64,000 bases of DNA. It comes from Streptomyces sp. DI166 (GTDB lineage Bacteria > Actinomycetota > Actinomycetes > Streptomycetales > Streptomycetaceae). Of this stretch, positions 41,651 to 51,521 are shown piece after piece (positions within the stretch are counted from its first letter, which is position 1; the number at the start of each line of letters is the position of its first letter). The position numbers and the translations under genes were made by a program. The DNA is taken from NCBI RefSeq assembly GCF_900091315.1, contig NZ_FLSP01000008.1, positions 1-64,000 of the forward strand. Direction: 5' to 3'. The notes below the pieces were generated by a model. It did no database searches. It was given only the letters and a program-made list of their open reading frames with translations, and was not told the DNA's origin.

Positions 41651-43397
41651 TCGACCACGTCATCAGGCCCCGCAGGTCGGGCCAGGTGCCGTGGGTGGCG
41701 TACGAGCCGCAGTTCGCCTTCTTCGTCAGGCAGTCGAGGGACTTGACCACCTCGGCGGGCGGCACGTAACCGTTGCCCGCGTTCGTCGACGCCGGCATGC
41801 CGATCGCCACCTGGTCCGCCCTGAGCGGCGGGAAGACGTTGCCCGCGTCGCCCGCGACCGGGAAGCCGGTGAGCAGCATGTCGGTCATGGCGATGTGGAA
41901 GTCGGCGCCGCCCATCGAGTGGTACTGGTTGTCCAGGCCCATGATCGGCCCGGAGTTGTAGTCCTGGACGTGCAGCAGGGTCAGGTCGTCGCGCAGGGCG
42001 TGGATGACCGGGAGGTAGGCCCCGGCCCTCGGGTCCTGGCCGCCCCACTTGCCGGTGCCGTAGTACTGGTAGCCGAGCTGCACGAAGAACGTCTCCGGGG
42101 CCATGGTGAGGACGAAGTCGTCGCCGTAGCGGGCCTTCAGGGTCTTCAGCGCCGAGATCAGGTTGACGATCACCGGTGTCTTCGGGTTCTTGAAGTCGGT
42201 GTCGTCGGCGTTCAGGGACAGCGAGTGGCCCTCGAAGTCGATGTCGAGGCCGTCCAGTCCGTACTCGTCGATGATCCGCGAGACGGAGGAGACGAAGGTG
42301 TCGCGGGCCTGGGCCGTGGTCAGCTGGACCTGGCCGTTCTGGCCGCCGATGGAGATCAGCACCTTCTTGCCCGCGGCCTGATTGTCCCGGATCGCGGCCT
42401 TGAACTCGGTGTCGCTCTCGACGCCGGGGCACTCGGTGGCCGGGCAGCGGTTGAAGCGGATGTCGCCCGAGGTGACCGAGGTGGGCTCGCCGAAGGCCAG
42501 GTCGATGACGTCCCAGCTGTCGGGGACGTCGGCGAGCCGGGTGTAGCCGGAGCCGTTGGCGAAACTGGCGTGCAGATAGCCCACGAGGGCGTGCGGCGGG
42601 AGGTCGGTGTTGCCGCCTCCGCCCGCTGTGGTGGTCGCGGTGACGGCGGCCGACTTCGCGGACTCACCGGCGTCGTTGACGGCGGTGACCTGGAAGGCGT
42701 ACGCGGTCTGCGGGGTGAGGCCGGTCACCGTGGCCGAAGTGCCGCTGACGGTACGGACCTTGGCGCCGTCGCGGTACACGGCGTAGGAGGTGGCGCCGGG
42801 GACGGCCGACCAGGACAGGGCCACGCTGGTGGAGGTGACGGTGCCGGTCTTCAGGCCGGTCGGCGGGGCCGGGGGCTGGCCGGGGTCGACGGACGGGCCG
42901 ACCAGGGAGATGTCGTCGGCGTGGTAGGCGCCGGTGCCGTACCAGCCGTGGGTGTAGATCGTCACCTTGGTGGTGGACGGGCCGGTGCGGAACGTCGTGG
43001 TGAGCTGCTGCCAGTTGGGCGCCGACTGGGTCCAGGTGGAGACGTCGGTGGTGCCGGTGCCGGTCGCGCCGAGGTAGACGTAGGAGCCCCGGACATGGCC
43101 GGTGAGCGTGTACTGGGAGTCCGGTTTCACCGTCACCGTCTGCGCGCACCGGGCGTTGTCGCTCCCGGCCGGGGTCGCCTGGAGCGCCGAACTGCCGCTG
43201 CGCACGGGCGAGTTGACGGTCGTGCCCGCCGTACAGCTCCAGTTGTCGAGGCCGGACTCGAAGCCGCCGTTGCGGACGAGGTCGGCGTCGGCCGCACGGG
43301 CGGCCGACGACAGCGCGGTGACGCCGGTTCCGGCCAGCAGGGTGGCCGTGAGCGCGGCGACGACGGATCGGGGGACGAATGGTCTGGTGCGGTCCAC
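41589..43397 (-). CDS. Secreted GH18 chitinase with CBM and fibronectin III domain
   Basis: This 602-residue secreted chitinase begins with a signal peptide (VVAALTATLLAGTGVTALSSAARA). A beta-sandwich carbohydrate-binding domain follows (LVRNGGFESGLDNWSC onward to ~170), then a fibronectin III domain (PAPPTGLKTGTVTSTSVALSWSAVPGATSYAVYRDG). The GH18 barrel carries KVLISIGGQNG and the catalytic DGLDIDFEG, with Glu389 as acid. GTG 43397 has GGAGG upstream. A DasR-type operator lies 46 bp upstream, so it is probably repressed until chitin-derived amino sugars are present. Its end overlaps the PAP2 gene. Confidence 0.94.
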   Translation of the reverse strand: MDRTRPFVPRSVVAALTATLLAGTGVTALSSAARAADADLVRNGGFESGLDNWSCTAGTTVNSPVRSGSSALQATPAGSDNARCAQTVTVKPDSQYTLTGHVRGSYVYLGATGTGTTDVSTWTQSAPNWQQLTTTFRTGPSTTKVTIYTHGWYGTGAYHADDISLVGPSVDPGQPPAPPTGLKTGTVTSTSVALSWSAVPGATSYAVYRDGAKVRTVSGTSATVTGLTPQTAYAFQVTAVNDAGESAKSAAVTATTTAGGGGNTDLPPHALVGYLHASFANGSGYTRLADVPDSWDVIDLAFGEPTSVTSGDIRFNRCPATECPGVESDTEFKAAIRDNQAAGKKVLISIGGQNGQVQLTTAQARDTFVSSVSRIIDEYGLDGLDIDFEGHSLSLNADDTDFKNPKTPVIVNLISALKTLKARYGDDFVLTMAPETFFVQLGYQYYGTGKWGGQDPRAGAYLPVIHALRDDLTLLHVQDYNSGPIMGLDNQYHSMGGADFHIAMTDMLLTGFPVAGDAGNVFPPLRADQVAIGMPASTNAGNGYVPPAEVVKSLDCLTKKANCGSYATHGTWPDLRGLMTWSINWDRYSNWEFQRTFDGYFG

Positions 43398-43441
43398 AAG
43401 TGCCTCCGGGCATGGGGGAATTGGAGGGTGGATCGCGCTCA

Positions 43442-43459
43442 ACTTGGTCCAGACCAATC
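43442..43459. promoter_or_regulatory. DasR-type operator (dre-like) upstream of the chitinase
   Basis: The sequence acttggtccagaccaatc contains the palindrome ttggtc-ca-gaccaa (43444-43457). It resembles the known DasR site consensus, in which tggtc and gacca half-sites flank a two-base centre. It sits in the chitinase promoter region, the usual location in Streptomyces. Confidence 0.75.
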
Positions 43460-43498
43460 AGCTTGTCAAGATGTCCCGCCGGGTTCGGCAGCTCCGCC

Positions 43499-43560
43499 TG
43501 GGGGCGCGGGGAACTGCGCGATCAGCCACAACGCAGTAGCAGCCGACCGACAACCCAAGG
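43499..43560. repeat. Dispersed Streptomyces intergenic repeat (single copy here)
   Basis: The segment ggggcgcggggaactgcgcg followed by atcagccacaacgc and gccgaccgacaaccc matches a repeat I recognise as frequent downstream of Streptomyces genes. It lies between the chitinase promoter and the 3' end of the hypothetical gene at 43572. Confidence 0.6.
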
Positions 43561-43571
43561 CGGCACCCTCC

Positions 43572-44018
43572 CTAGTCGTCAGCGGCCAACCCGGCGGCAG
43601 CCTCGTGCATGGCCAGTTCGAGCAGCGCCGGATCGGTCAGCGTCCCGGAGCCGTCCGGCGCGACCAGCCAGCGCACCCCGCCGGTCGCGCGCCCCGGGTA
43701 GGGCACCACGATCCAGGTGCCCGCGCCCGCCGTGCGGATCCCGGTGCCGAGCCAGCGGGCCGCGGTGCCCGGCGGCACGAAGAACCCCATGCGCGAGTCG
43801 CCGAAGTCGACCAGCACCGGGCCCGGTTGGTCGAGGATGCGGGTCAGTACGTCGAGCGTCGGATAGCCCAGCTCGGCGGGCAGGATCAGCACGTCCCAGG
43901 CCCGGCCCGCGGGCAGCAGGGCGACCCCCTGCGCATTGCGCTCCCACTCCCAGCGGCACGCCTCGGGGTCCGGTGCCACGGACGCGAGCCATTCGACGGC
44001 CGTCTTCGCCCCTGTCAT
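43572..44018 (-). CDS. Conserved hypothetical protein
   Basis: This 148-residue protein has no signal peptide or membrane segment. The sequence has regularly spaced hydrophobic strands (GVALLPAGRAWDVLILPAELGYPTLDVLTRIL; GTWIVVPYPG; GGVRWLVAPDGSGTLTDP), suggesting a small alpha/beta fold. I recall similar Streptomyces proteins but no characterised member. The start ATG 44018 has its ribosome site (AGGGAGG) buried in a long RNA hairpin (44019-44082), so expression may be controlled at translation. It lies 129 bp downstream of the polyamine oxidase gene on the same strand. Confidence 0.75.
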   Translation of the reverse strand: MTGAKTAVEWLASVAPDPEACRWEWERNAQGVALLPAGRAWDVLILPAELGYPTLDVLTRILDQPGPVLVDFGDSRMGFFVPPGTAARWLGTGIRTAGAGTWIVVPYPGRATGGVRWLVAPDGSGTLTDPALLELAMHEAAAGLAADD

Positions 44019-44082
44019 GACGGGGACCTCCCTTTCCTACGTGGACGCCTTGTGCGTCACGAGGGAGAGAGAGGTCCCCGTC
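44019..44082 (-). promoter_or_regulatory. 5' UTR hairpin sequestering the ribosome site of the gene at 44018
   Basis: A perfect 12-bp outer stem (44019-44030 gacggggacctc with 44071-44082) continues inward through a partly paired section to a 5-bp GC stem and 5-base loop. On the minus-strand transcript the AAGGGAGG ribosome site lies in the 3' arm and the stem ends one base before the ATG. There is no U-tract, so it looks more like a translational control element than a simple terminator. Confidence 0.65.
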
Positions 44083-44147
44083 CGGCATTACGCGACTTCT
44101 CCTCACCCGTAGGGGTGAAGTGAGTCACAGCCACATGGAGGGAAGGC

Positions 44148-45566
44148 TCAGCTGTCGAAGCCCAGGCCCAGCCGGTCCATCGTCTTCAGCCACAGATTGC
44201 GCCGCCCGCCGTGCGCGTCGGCACGGGCCAGCGACCACTTGGTGAGCGCGATCCCGGTCCAGGCGAACGGCTCCGGCGGGAACGGCAGCGGCTTCTTGCG
44301 GACCATCTCCAGTTCGGTGCGCTCGGTGCGCTCCCCGGCCAGCAGGTCCAGCATCACGTCCGCGCCGAAGCGGGTGGCGCCGACGCCGAGCCCGGTGAAG
44401 CCCGCCGCGTAGGCGACCCGGCCCTGGTGGGCGGTGCCGAAGAACGCCGAGAACCGCGAGCAGGTGTCGATCGCGCCGCCCCAGGCGTGGGTGAAGCGCA
44501 GCCCCTCCAACTGCGGGAAGCAGGTGAAGAAGTGCCCGGCCAGCTTGGCGTAGGTCTCCGGCCGGTCGTCGTACTCGGCGCGCACCCGGCCGCCGTAGGG
44601 GTAGACGGCGTCGTAGCCGCCCCACAGGATCCGGTTGTCGGCGGAGAGCCGGAAGTAGTGGAACTGGTTGGCGCTGTCGCCGAGGCCCTGCCGGTTCCGC
44701 CAGCCGATCTCCTTGAGCTGGTCGTCGGTGAGCGGCTCGGTCATCAGGGCGTAGTCGTAGACCGGCACCGTGTAGGGGCGCACCCGCTTGACCAGGTTCG
44801 GGAAGATGTTGGTGCCGAGGGCGACCTGGCGGGCCCGGACCTGCCCGTACGGGGTGCGGACGGCCATGCCGGCGCCGTACTGCTTCAGGGTGAGGGCGGG
44901 GGTGTGCTCGTAGACGCGGACGCCGAGCCGGACGCAGGCCGCCTTCAGGCCCCAGACCAGCTTGGCGGGGTTGAGCATGGCGACGCCGCGCCGGTCGTAC
45001 AGGCCGGCCTGGAAGGTCGGTGAGTCGACCTGCTCGCGCACGGCGTCGGCGTCCAGGAACTCGATGCCCTCGGCGAGGCCCCGGCGCTGGATCTCCTCGT
45101 GCCAGTCACGCAGTTCCCACGCCTGGTAGGGCTCGGTGGCGACGTCGATCTCGCCGGTGCGCTCGAAGTCGCAGTCGATGGAGTGCCGGGCGACCGCCGC
45201 CTCGATCTCGTCGAGGTTGCGGGCGCCCAGCTCCTCCAGCTTGTGGATCTCGTCGGGCCAGCGGGTCAGCCCGTTGGGCAGCCCGTGGGTGAGGGAGGCG
45301 GCGCAGAAGCCGCCGTTGCGGCCCGAGGCGGCCCAGCCCACCTCGCGGCCCTCCAGCAGGACGACGTCCCGTGCGGGGTCGCGCTCCTTGGCCAGGAGCG
45401 CGGTCCACAGTCCGCTGTACCCGCCGCCGACGACCAGCAGGTCGCAGCTCTCGGCGCCGGTCAGGGCGGGCTCGGGGCGGGGCCTGCCGGGGTCGTCCAG
45501 CCAGTACGGAACCGGCTGTGCTTCGGAAAGTGCCTTTGTCCAACGGCTCATGGCGCTTGGGGCCAT
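44148..45566 (-). CDS. FAD-dependent oxidoreductase, PuuB-like (DAO family)
   Basis: This 472-residue flavoprotein has an N-terminal dinucleotide-binding motif (CDLLVVGGGYSGLWTALLAKE) followed by the DAO family stretch VGWAASGRNGGFCAASLTHG. The C-terminal FAD site reads YAAGFTGLGVGATRFGADVM. It resembles gamma-glutamylputrescine oxidase (PuuB), which turns gamma-glutamyl-putrescine into the aldehyde plus ammonia and hydrogen peroxide. It is the last gene of the ALDH-potDABC-like operon, which supports polyamine or related amine oxidation. ATG 45566 has AGGGAG eight bases upstream. The exact amine is not certain. Confidence 0.87.
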   Translation of the reverse strand: MAPSAMSRWTKALSEAQPVPYWLDDPGRPRPEPALTGAESCDLLVVGGGYSGLWTALLAKERDPARDVVLLEGREVGWAASGRNGGFCAASLTHGLPNGLTRWPDEIHKLEELGARNLDEIEAAVARHSIDCDFERTGEIDVATEPYQAWELRDWHEEIQRRGLAEGIEFLDADAVREQVDSPTFQAGLYDRRGVAMLNPAKLVWGLKAACVRLGVRVYEHTPALTLKQYGAGMAVRTPYGQVRARQVALGTNIFPNLVKRVRPYTVPVYDYALMTEPLTDDQLKEIGWRNRQGLGDSANQFHYFRLSADNRILWGGYDAVYPYGGRVRAEYDDRPETYAKLAGHFFTCFPQLEGLRFTHAWGGAIDTCSRFSAFFGTAHQGRVAYAAGFTGLGVGATRFGADVMLDLLAGERTERTELEMVRKKPLPFPPEPFAWTGIALTKWSLARADAHGGRRNLWLKTMDRLGLGFDS

Positions 45567-45601
45567 GATTTCAACTCCCTACGGGAATGGGCGGAAGGGC
45601 T

Positions 45602-46402
45602 TTATGCCTTCTGCTTGTTGCGGCGGTTGCTGATCAGCATGGAGACCAGCACGAGCAGTACGGCGATGACGAACATCGCGGTACCGATGACATTGATCTG
45701 GACGGGCGTGCCGCGCTGTGCCGAGCCCCAGACGAACATGGGGAAGGTGACGGTGGAGCCCGCGTTGAAGTTGGTGATGATGAAATCGTCGAAGGAGAGC
45801 GCGAAGGCGAGCAGCGCGCCCGCGGCGATTCCGGGTGCCGCGATCGGCAGGGTGACCCTCAGGAAGGTCTGCACGGGACCGGCGTAGAGGTCCTGCGCGG
45901 CCTGTTCCAGCCTCGGGTCCATCGACATCACGCGCGCCTTGACGGCGATCACGACGAAGCTGAGGCAGAACATGATGTGGGCGATGAGGATCGTCCAGAA
46001 GCCCAGCTGGATGCCCATGTTGAGGAACAGGGTGAGCAGTGAGGCCGCCATGACGACCTCGGGCATCGCCATCGGCAGGAAGATCAGCGAGTTGACCGCG
46101 CCGCGCGCCCGGAACCGGTAGCGGACCAGGGCGAAGGCGATCATCGCGCCGAGCAGAGTGGCGGCCAGCGTCGCCCACAGGGCGATCTGGAGGCTGAGGG
46201 TGAGCGAGTCGCAGAGCCCGGAGACGCCGCACGGGTCGGTCCAGGCGTCGGTGGAGAATTTCTGCCACTCGTAGTTGAAGCGGCCCTTGGGGTCGTTGAA
46301 CGAGAAGATCGTCACGATCACATTGGGCAGCAGCAGGTATCCGAGCGTGAACAGGCCCGCGATGACGACGAAATGACGCTTGAGCCAGTTGACGAAGGCC
46401 AT
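45602..46402 (-). CDS. potC: Polyamine ABC transporter permease PotC-like
   Basis: This 266-residue membrane protein has about six helices (HFVVIAGLFTLGYLLLPNVIVTIFSF is the first). The ATPase-docking loop reads EQAAQDLYAGPVQTFLRVTLP, and GALLAFALSFDDFIITNFNAG is typical of PotC. It forms the channel with PotB. Its ATG directly follows the PotB stop (TAA-ATG, no gap), so translation is coupled. It lies 35 bp before the oxidase gene. Confidence 0.94.
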   Translation of the reverse strand: MAFVNWLKRHFVVIAGLFTLGYLLLPNVIVTIFSFNDPKGRFNYEWQKFSTDAWTDPCGVSGLCDSLTLSLQIALWATLAATLLGAMIAFALVRYRFRARGAVNSLIFLPMAMPEVVMAASLLTLFLNMGIQLGFWTILIAHIMFCLSFVVIAVKARVMSMDPRLEQAAQDLYAGPVQTFLRVTLPIAAPGIAAGALLAFALSFDDFIITNFNAGSTVTFPMFVWGSAQRGTPVQINVIGTAMFVIAVLLVLVSMLISNRRNKQKA

Positions 46403-47325
46403 TTAAACCAGATCCTCCGTCCCCGACTTGCGGATGTAGAGCGTGACCATGATGAGGATCGCGAACATCAGGATGAAGGAAAGGGCGGCGGCTGTCGGGT
46501 AGTCGAGAATCCTCAGGAACTGCGACTGGATGACATTGCCGATCATCCGGGTGTCGGTGGAGCCGAGCAGATCGGCGTTGACGTAGTCACCGGCGGCCGG
46601 GATGAAGGTGAGGAGCGTGCCGGAGACCACGCCGGGCATCGACAGCGGGAAGGTGACCTTGCGGAAGGTCGTGCTGGGCTTGGCGTACAGATCGTTCGCG
46701 GCCTCGTGCAGCCGGGGGTCGATCCGCTCCAGCGAGGTGTACAGCGGCAGGATCATGAATGGCAGGAAGTTGTACGTCAGACCGCACACCACCGCCAGCG
46801 GCGTGGCCAGCACCCGGTCGCCGACCGTCATGCCGAGCCAGCTGGTGACGTCCAGGACGTGCAGCGTGTTGAGCGCCTCCACGACCGGGCCGTTGTCGGC
46901 GAGGATCGTCTTCCAGGCCAGGGTGCGGATCAGGAAGCTGGTGAAGAACGGCGCGATCACCAGGATCATGATCAGGTTGCGCCAGCGTCCCGCGCGGAAG
47001 GCGATCAGATAGGCCAGCGGGTAGCCCAGCAGCAGACACAGGACGGTCGCGGACCCGGCGTAGAGCACCGAACGCAGGAACTGCGGGTAGTACTCGGTGA
47101 GCGCGTCCCAGTAGGTGGAGAAGTGCCAGGTGACCTCGTAGCCCTGCTCCAGGGAGCCGGTCTGGATCGAGGTGGAGGCCTGGTAGACCATCGGCAGCGC
47201 GAAGAACACGAACAGCCAGGCCAGACCGGGCAGCAGCAACAGGTACGGCGTCCAGCGGCCCCGCTTGCGCGGGGGCTTCTTCTCGGGGGCCGGCGCCAGC
47301 GGCGGCGCCTCGGTGACCGTCGCCA

Positions 47326-47326
<1 letters not shown>
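46403..47326 (-). CDS. potB: Polyamine ABC transporter permease PotB-like
   Basis: This 307-residue permease has a Lys/Pro-rich cytoplasmic N-terminus and about six membrane helices (YLLLLPGLAWLFVFFALPMVYQAS is the first). The docking loop is HEAANDLYAKPSTTFRKVTFPLSMPG. It pairs with PotC to import putrescine or spermidine. Its ATG shares one base with the PotA stop (TGATG), showing tight coupling in the operon. Confidence 0.94.
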
Positions 47327-48479
<1,153 letters not shown>

Positions 48480-48483
<4 letters not shown>

Positions 48484-49727
48484 GCCCCCGTCAGCTTCGC
48501 GAACTTCTCTTCAAATGCGGTCTCTTCCTTCGAGCTCAGCGAGCGGAAGGCACGGGACTTGGCGGCCATGGCCTTGTCCGGGATGATCAGCGGGTTGTTC
48601 GCCGCGTCCTCGTCGATCTTCGCCAGCTCCGCCTTGGCGCCCTCCACGGGGCAGACGAAGTTGATGTAGGCGGCGAGCTGGGCCGCCGCCTCCGGCTCGT
48701 AGTAGTAGTCGATGAGCCGTTCGGCGTTCTTCTTGTGCCGGGCCTTGTTGGGGATCAGCAGGTTGTCGGTCGACGTCATGTAGCCGCTGTCCGGGATGAC
48801 GAAGTCGATGTCCGGGCTGTCGGCCTTGAGCTGGACGACGTCTCCGGCCCAGGCGATACAGGCGGCGAAGTCGCCGCTGCTCAGGTCGGAGGTGTAGTCG
48901 TTGCCGGTGAAGCGGCGGATCTGCCCCTTGTCGACGGCCTTCTGCAGGCGCGCGATGGCCGCGTCGTAGTCGTCGGTGGTGAAGTTGCCGGGGTCCTTGC
49001 CCATGTCCAGCAGGGTCATGCCGACGGTGTCGCGCATCTCGGACAGGGCGCCGACCCGGCCCTTGAGCTTGGGGTTGTCCAGCAGGTCGGAGAGGGTCTT
49101 GACCTCGACACCGTCGAGCGCCTTCTTGTTGTAGGCGATGACGGTGGAGATGCCCTGCCAGACGTAGGAGTACGCCCGTCCCGGGTCCCAGTCCGGGGAG
49201 CGGAACTGGGGGGAGAGGTTGGCGTAGGCGTTCGGCAGGTTGGCCGGGTCCAGTTTCTGGACCCACCCGAGGCGGATCATCCGGGCGGCGAGCCAGTCGG
49301 TGACGCAGATCAGGTCACGTCCGGTGTCCTGACCGGCGGCGAGCTGCGGTTTGATCTTCCCGAAGAACTCGACGTTGTCGTTGATGTCCTCGGTGTATTT
49401 GACCTTGATACCGGTCCGCTCGGCGAACGTGTCGAGGGTGGGGTGGCGTTTGCCGCTGTCGTCGACGTCCATGTACTCGGTCCAGTTGGAGAAGTTGACG
49501 GACTTCTCCTTGTCCGAGCGGTCGTCGGTGGACTCCCCGCCCTCGGTGCGGCCCGCGGCCGGGATGCCGCAGGCGCTCAGCGTCCCCAGACCGCCGACCG
49601 CGAGAGCCCCGCCGGCGGAGGCGCGCAGCATCGAACGGCGGCTGAGGGAGGCCCTGCCGTTACGGAGACTGCGCCGCATGGCGGCCACTTGGGCCGGGGA
49701 CAGGCGGTCGGGCTCGTACTGCTCCAT
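48480..49727 (-). CDS. potD: Polyamine-binding lipoprotein PotD-like
   Basis: This 415-residue periplasmic-type binding protein begins with a long Arg-rich N-terminus with a twin-arginine motif (SRRSMLRASAGGALAVGG) and lipobox LSAC. The mature part reads VNFSNWTEYMDVDDSGKRHPTLDTFAERTGIKVKYTEDINDN, typical of PotD/PotF. It should be Tat-exported and membrane-anchored, delivering putrescine or spermidine to PotBC. It lies 50 bp downstream of the aldehyde dehydrogenase gene and overlaps potA. A paralogue without transporter genes is at 55638-56819. Confidence 0.94.
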
Positions 49728-49777
49728 GCGCTTGGTGCCCTTTCGGGTGGGCGGCCGCGGGTCGGGCGGCCTGGCTG

Positions 49778-51310
49778 CTAACGGTCCCCGAAGATGGTGC
49801 GGTGCCAGTCCTTTCTGGCAACCGCGGTGTTATCGAACATAACGTGCTTGATCTGTGTGTACTCCTCGAACGAGTACGCTGACATGTCCTTGCCGAAGCC
49901 GGACGCCTTGTACCCGCCGTGCGGCATCTCGCTGATGATCGGGATGTGGTCGTTGACCCACACGCACCCGGCCTTGATCTCCCGCGTGGCCCGGTTGGCC
50001 CGGTAGACGTCCCGGCTCCACGCGGAGGCGGCGAGACCGTACGGCGTGTCGTTGGCGAGCGCGATCCCCTCGTCGTCGGTGTCGAAGGGCAGGACGACCA
50101 GGACGGGCCCGAAGATCTCGGACTGCACGACCTCGCTGTCCTGGGCGGCGTCGGCGATCAGCGTCGGCAGGTAGTAGGCGCCGTTCTTCAGCTCCCCCTG
50201 CGGCGCCTCCCCTCCGGTCACCACGCGCGCGTAGGCGCGCGCCCGGTCGACGAACCCGGCGACCCGGTCCCGCTGCACATGCGAGATCAGCGGGCCGAGG
50301 TCGGTCCCTCCGACGAAGGGGTCACCGAGCCGGACGCTCTCCATGAGCGCGGCGGTCCGCTCCACGAACGCCTCGTACAGCGGCCGCTGCACGTACGCGC
50401 GCGTGGCGGCCGTGCAGTCCTGCCCGGTGTTGATGAGGGCGCCCGCGACGGCGCCGTTGGCGGCGGCCTCCAGGTCCGCGTCGTCGAAGACCACGAAGGG
50501 GGCCTTGCCGCCCAGCTCCAGGTGGATCCGCTTGACGGTGGCGGTGGCGATCTCGGCGACCCGCTTGCCGACGGCGGTGGACCCGGTGAAGGAGGTCATG
50601 ACGACGTCGGGGTGCCCCACCAGATGCTCCCCGGCCTCCTTGCCGGTCCCCGTGACGATGTTGACGACACCGTCGGGGATACCGGCCTCGGTGCAGGCCT
50701 CGGCGAACATCAGCGAGGTGAGCGGGGTCAGCTCGGCGGGCTTGAGCACGATGGTGTTGCCCGCGGCGATCGCCGGAAGGATCTTCCAGGCGGCCATCTG
50801 GAGGGGGTAGTTCCAGGGCGCGATGGAGCCGACGACGCCGATGGGTTCACGGCGCACGTACGAGGTGTGGTCGCCGGAGTACTCCCCGGCCGACTGGCCC
50901 TGCAGATGCCGGGCGGCACCCGCGAAGAACGACGTGTTGTCCAGGGTCCCCGGCACGTCGAACTCCCGGGTGAGCTTCAGCGGCTTGCCGCACTGCAGGG
51001 ACTCGGCGCGGGCGAAGTCCTCGGCACGCTCGGCAAGCACGGCGGCGAGCTTGTGCAGCGCGTCGGAGCGCTCACCGGGGGTGGCGCCGGACCAGCCGGG
51101 GAAGGCGGCCTTGGCAGCCGCGACAGCGGCATCGACGTCCGCCGCACCGGCCAGCTCGTAGCTGAGGACCTCCTCCCCCGTCGCCGGGTCGACGACCGCG
51201 TGGGTGCGGCCGGAGGTGCCCTTGGTGTAGCGGCCCGCGATGTACTGCGCGCCAGCGGCGAAGCGCTCGCGCGCGGGGAATCGTTCCGGGGTGCTGCCCG
51301 GCTTGTGCAT
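49778..51310 (-). CDS. Aldehyde dehydrogenase, probable gamma-aminobutyraldehyde type
   Basis: This 510-residue NAD-dependent aldehyde dehydrogenase shows GVVGSIAPWNYPLQMAAWKILPAIAAGNTIVLKPAELTP and FTGSTAVGKRV. The base is in LELGGKAPFVVFDDAD and the catalytic Cys in NTGQDCTAATRAYV. EIFGPVLVVLPF and PHGGYKASGFGKDMSAYSFEEYTQIKHVM close the protein. This last stretch is typical of PuuC/YdcW-like enzymes that oxidise aminobutyraldehydes. It is the first gene of the polyamine operon (ALDH-potD-potA-potB-potC-oxidase). ATG 51310 has GGAGGAG six bases upstream. Betaine or other aldehydes are possible substrates. Confidence 0.9.
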   Translation of the reverse strand: MHKPGSTPERFPARERFAAGAQYIAGRYTKGTSGRTHAVVDPATGEEVLSYELAGAADVDAAVAAAKAAFPGWSGATPGERSDALHKLAAVLAERAEDFARAESLQCGKPLKLTREFDVPGTLDNTSFFAGAARHLQGQSAGEYSGDHTSYVRREPIGVVGSIAPWNYPLQMAAWKILPAIAAGNTIVLKPAELTPLTSLMFAEACTEAGIPDGVVNIVTGTGKEAGEHLVGHPDVVMTSFTGSTAVGKRVAEIATATVKRIHLELGGKAPFVVFDDADLEAAANGAVAGALINTGQDCTAATRAYVQRPLYEAFVERTAALMESVRLGDPFVGGTDLGPLISHVQRDRVAGFVDRARAYARVVTGGEAPQGELKNGAYYLPTLIADAAQDSEVVQSEIFGPVLVVLPFDTDDEGIALANDTPYGLAASAWSRDVYRANRATREIKAGCVWVNDHIPIISEMPHGGYKASGFGKDMSAYSFEEYTQIKHVMFDNTAVARKDWHRTIFGDR

Positions 51311-51521
51311 GTCGCTCTCCTCCGCCTTCGCCCCGCCTGTGACGGGGGCGGGTGGCGTAGCTCCAGCTCGATTTGACTGCCGATCCTGACAGAGCAATGA
51401 GACTCCAACAAGTGATTCCGTTGTTGCCTTTTGGTTACGCGACGGAATCTGTCGACCAGGTGTCGAGTGAACGCGAAAAAGCGAGTACGGAGTGTCAGTG
51501 GTGCGTGCCACACTCGCGTGC
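51311..51521. promoter_or_regulatory. Divergent promoter region with a CAACAA/TTGTTG inverted repeat
   Basis: This 211-bp gap lies between the polyamine operon and the NADAR gene. An inverted repeat, caacaa (51406-51411) and ttgttg (51421-51426) with a 9-base spacer, stands out in relatively AT-rich DNA. The motif cgttgttg at 51419-51426 resembles cgttgctg at 58483-58490 and the complement aacaacg at 58517-58523 next to the Lrp gene, so an Lrp/AsnC site is possible. Confidence 0.5.
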
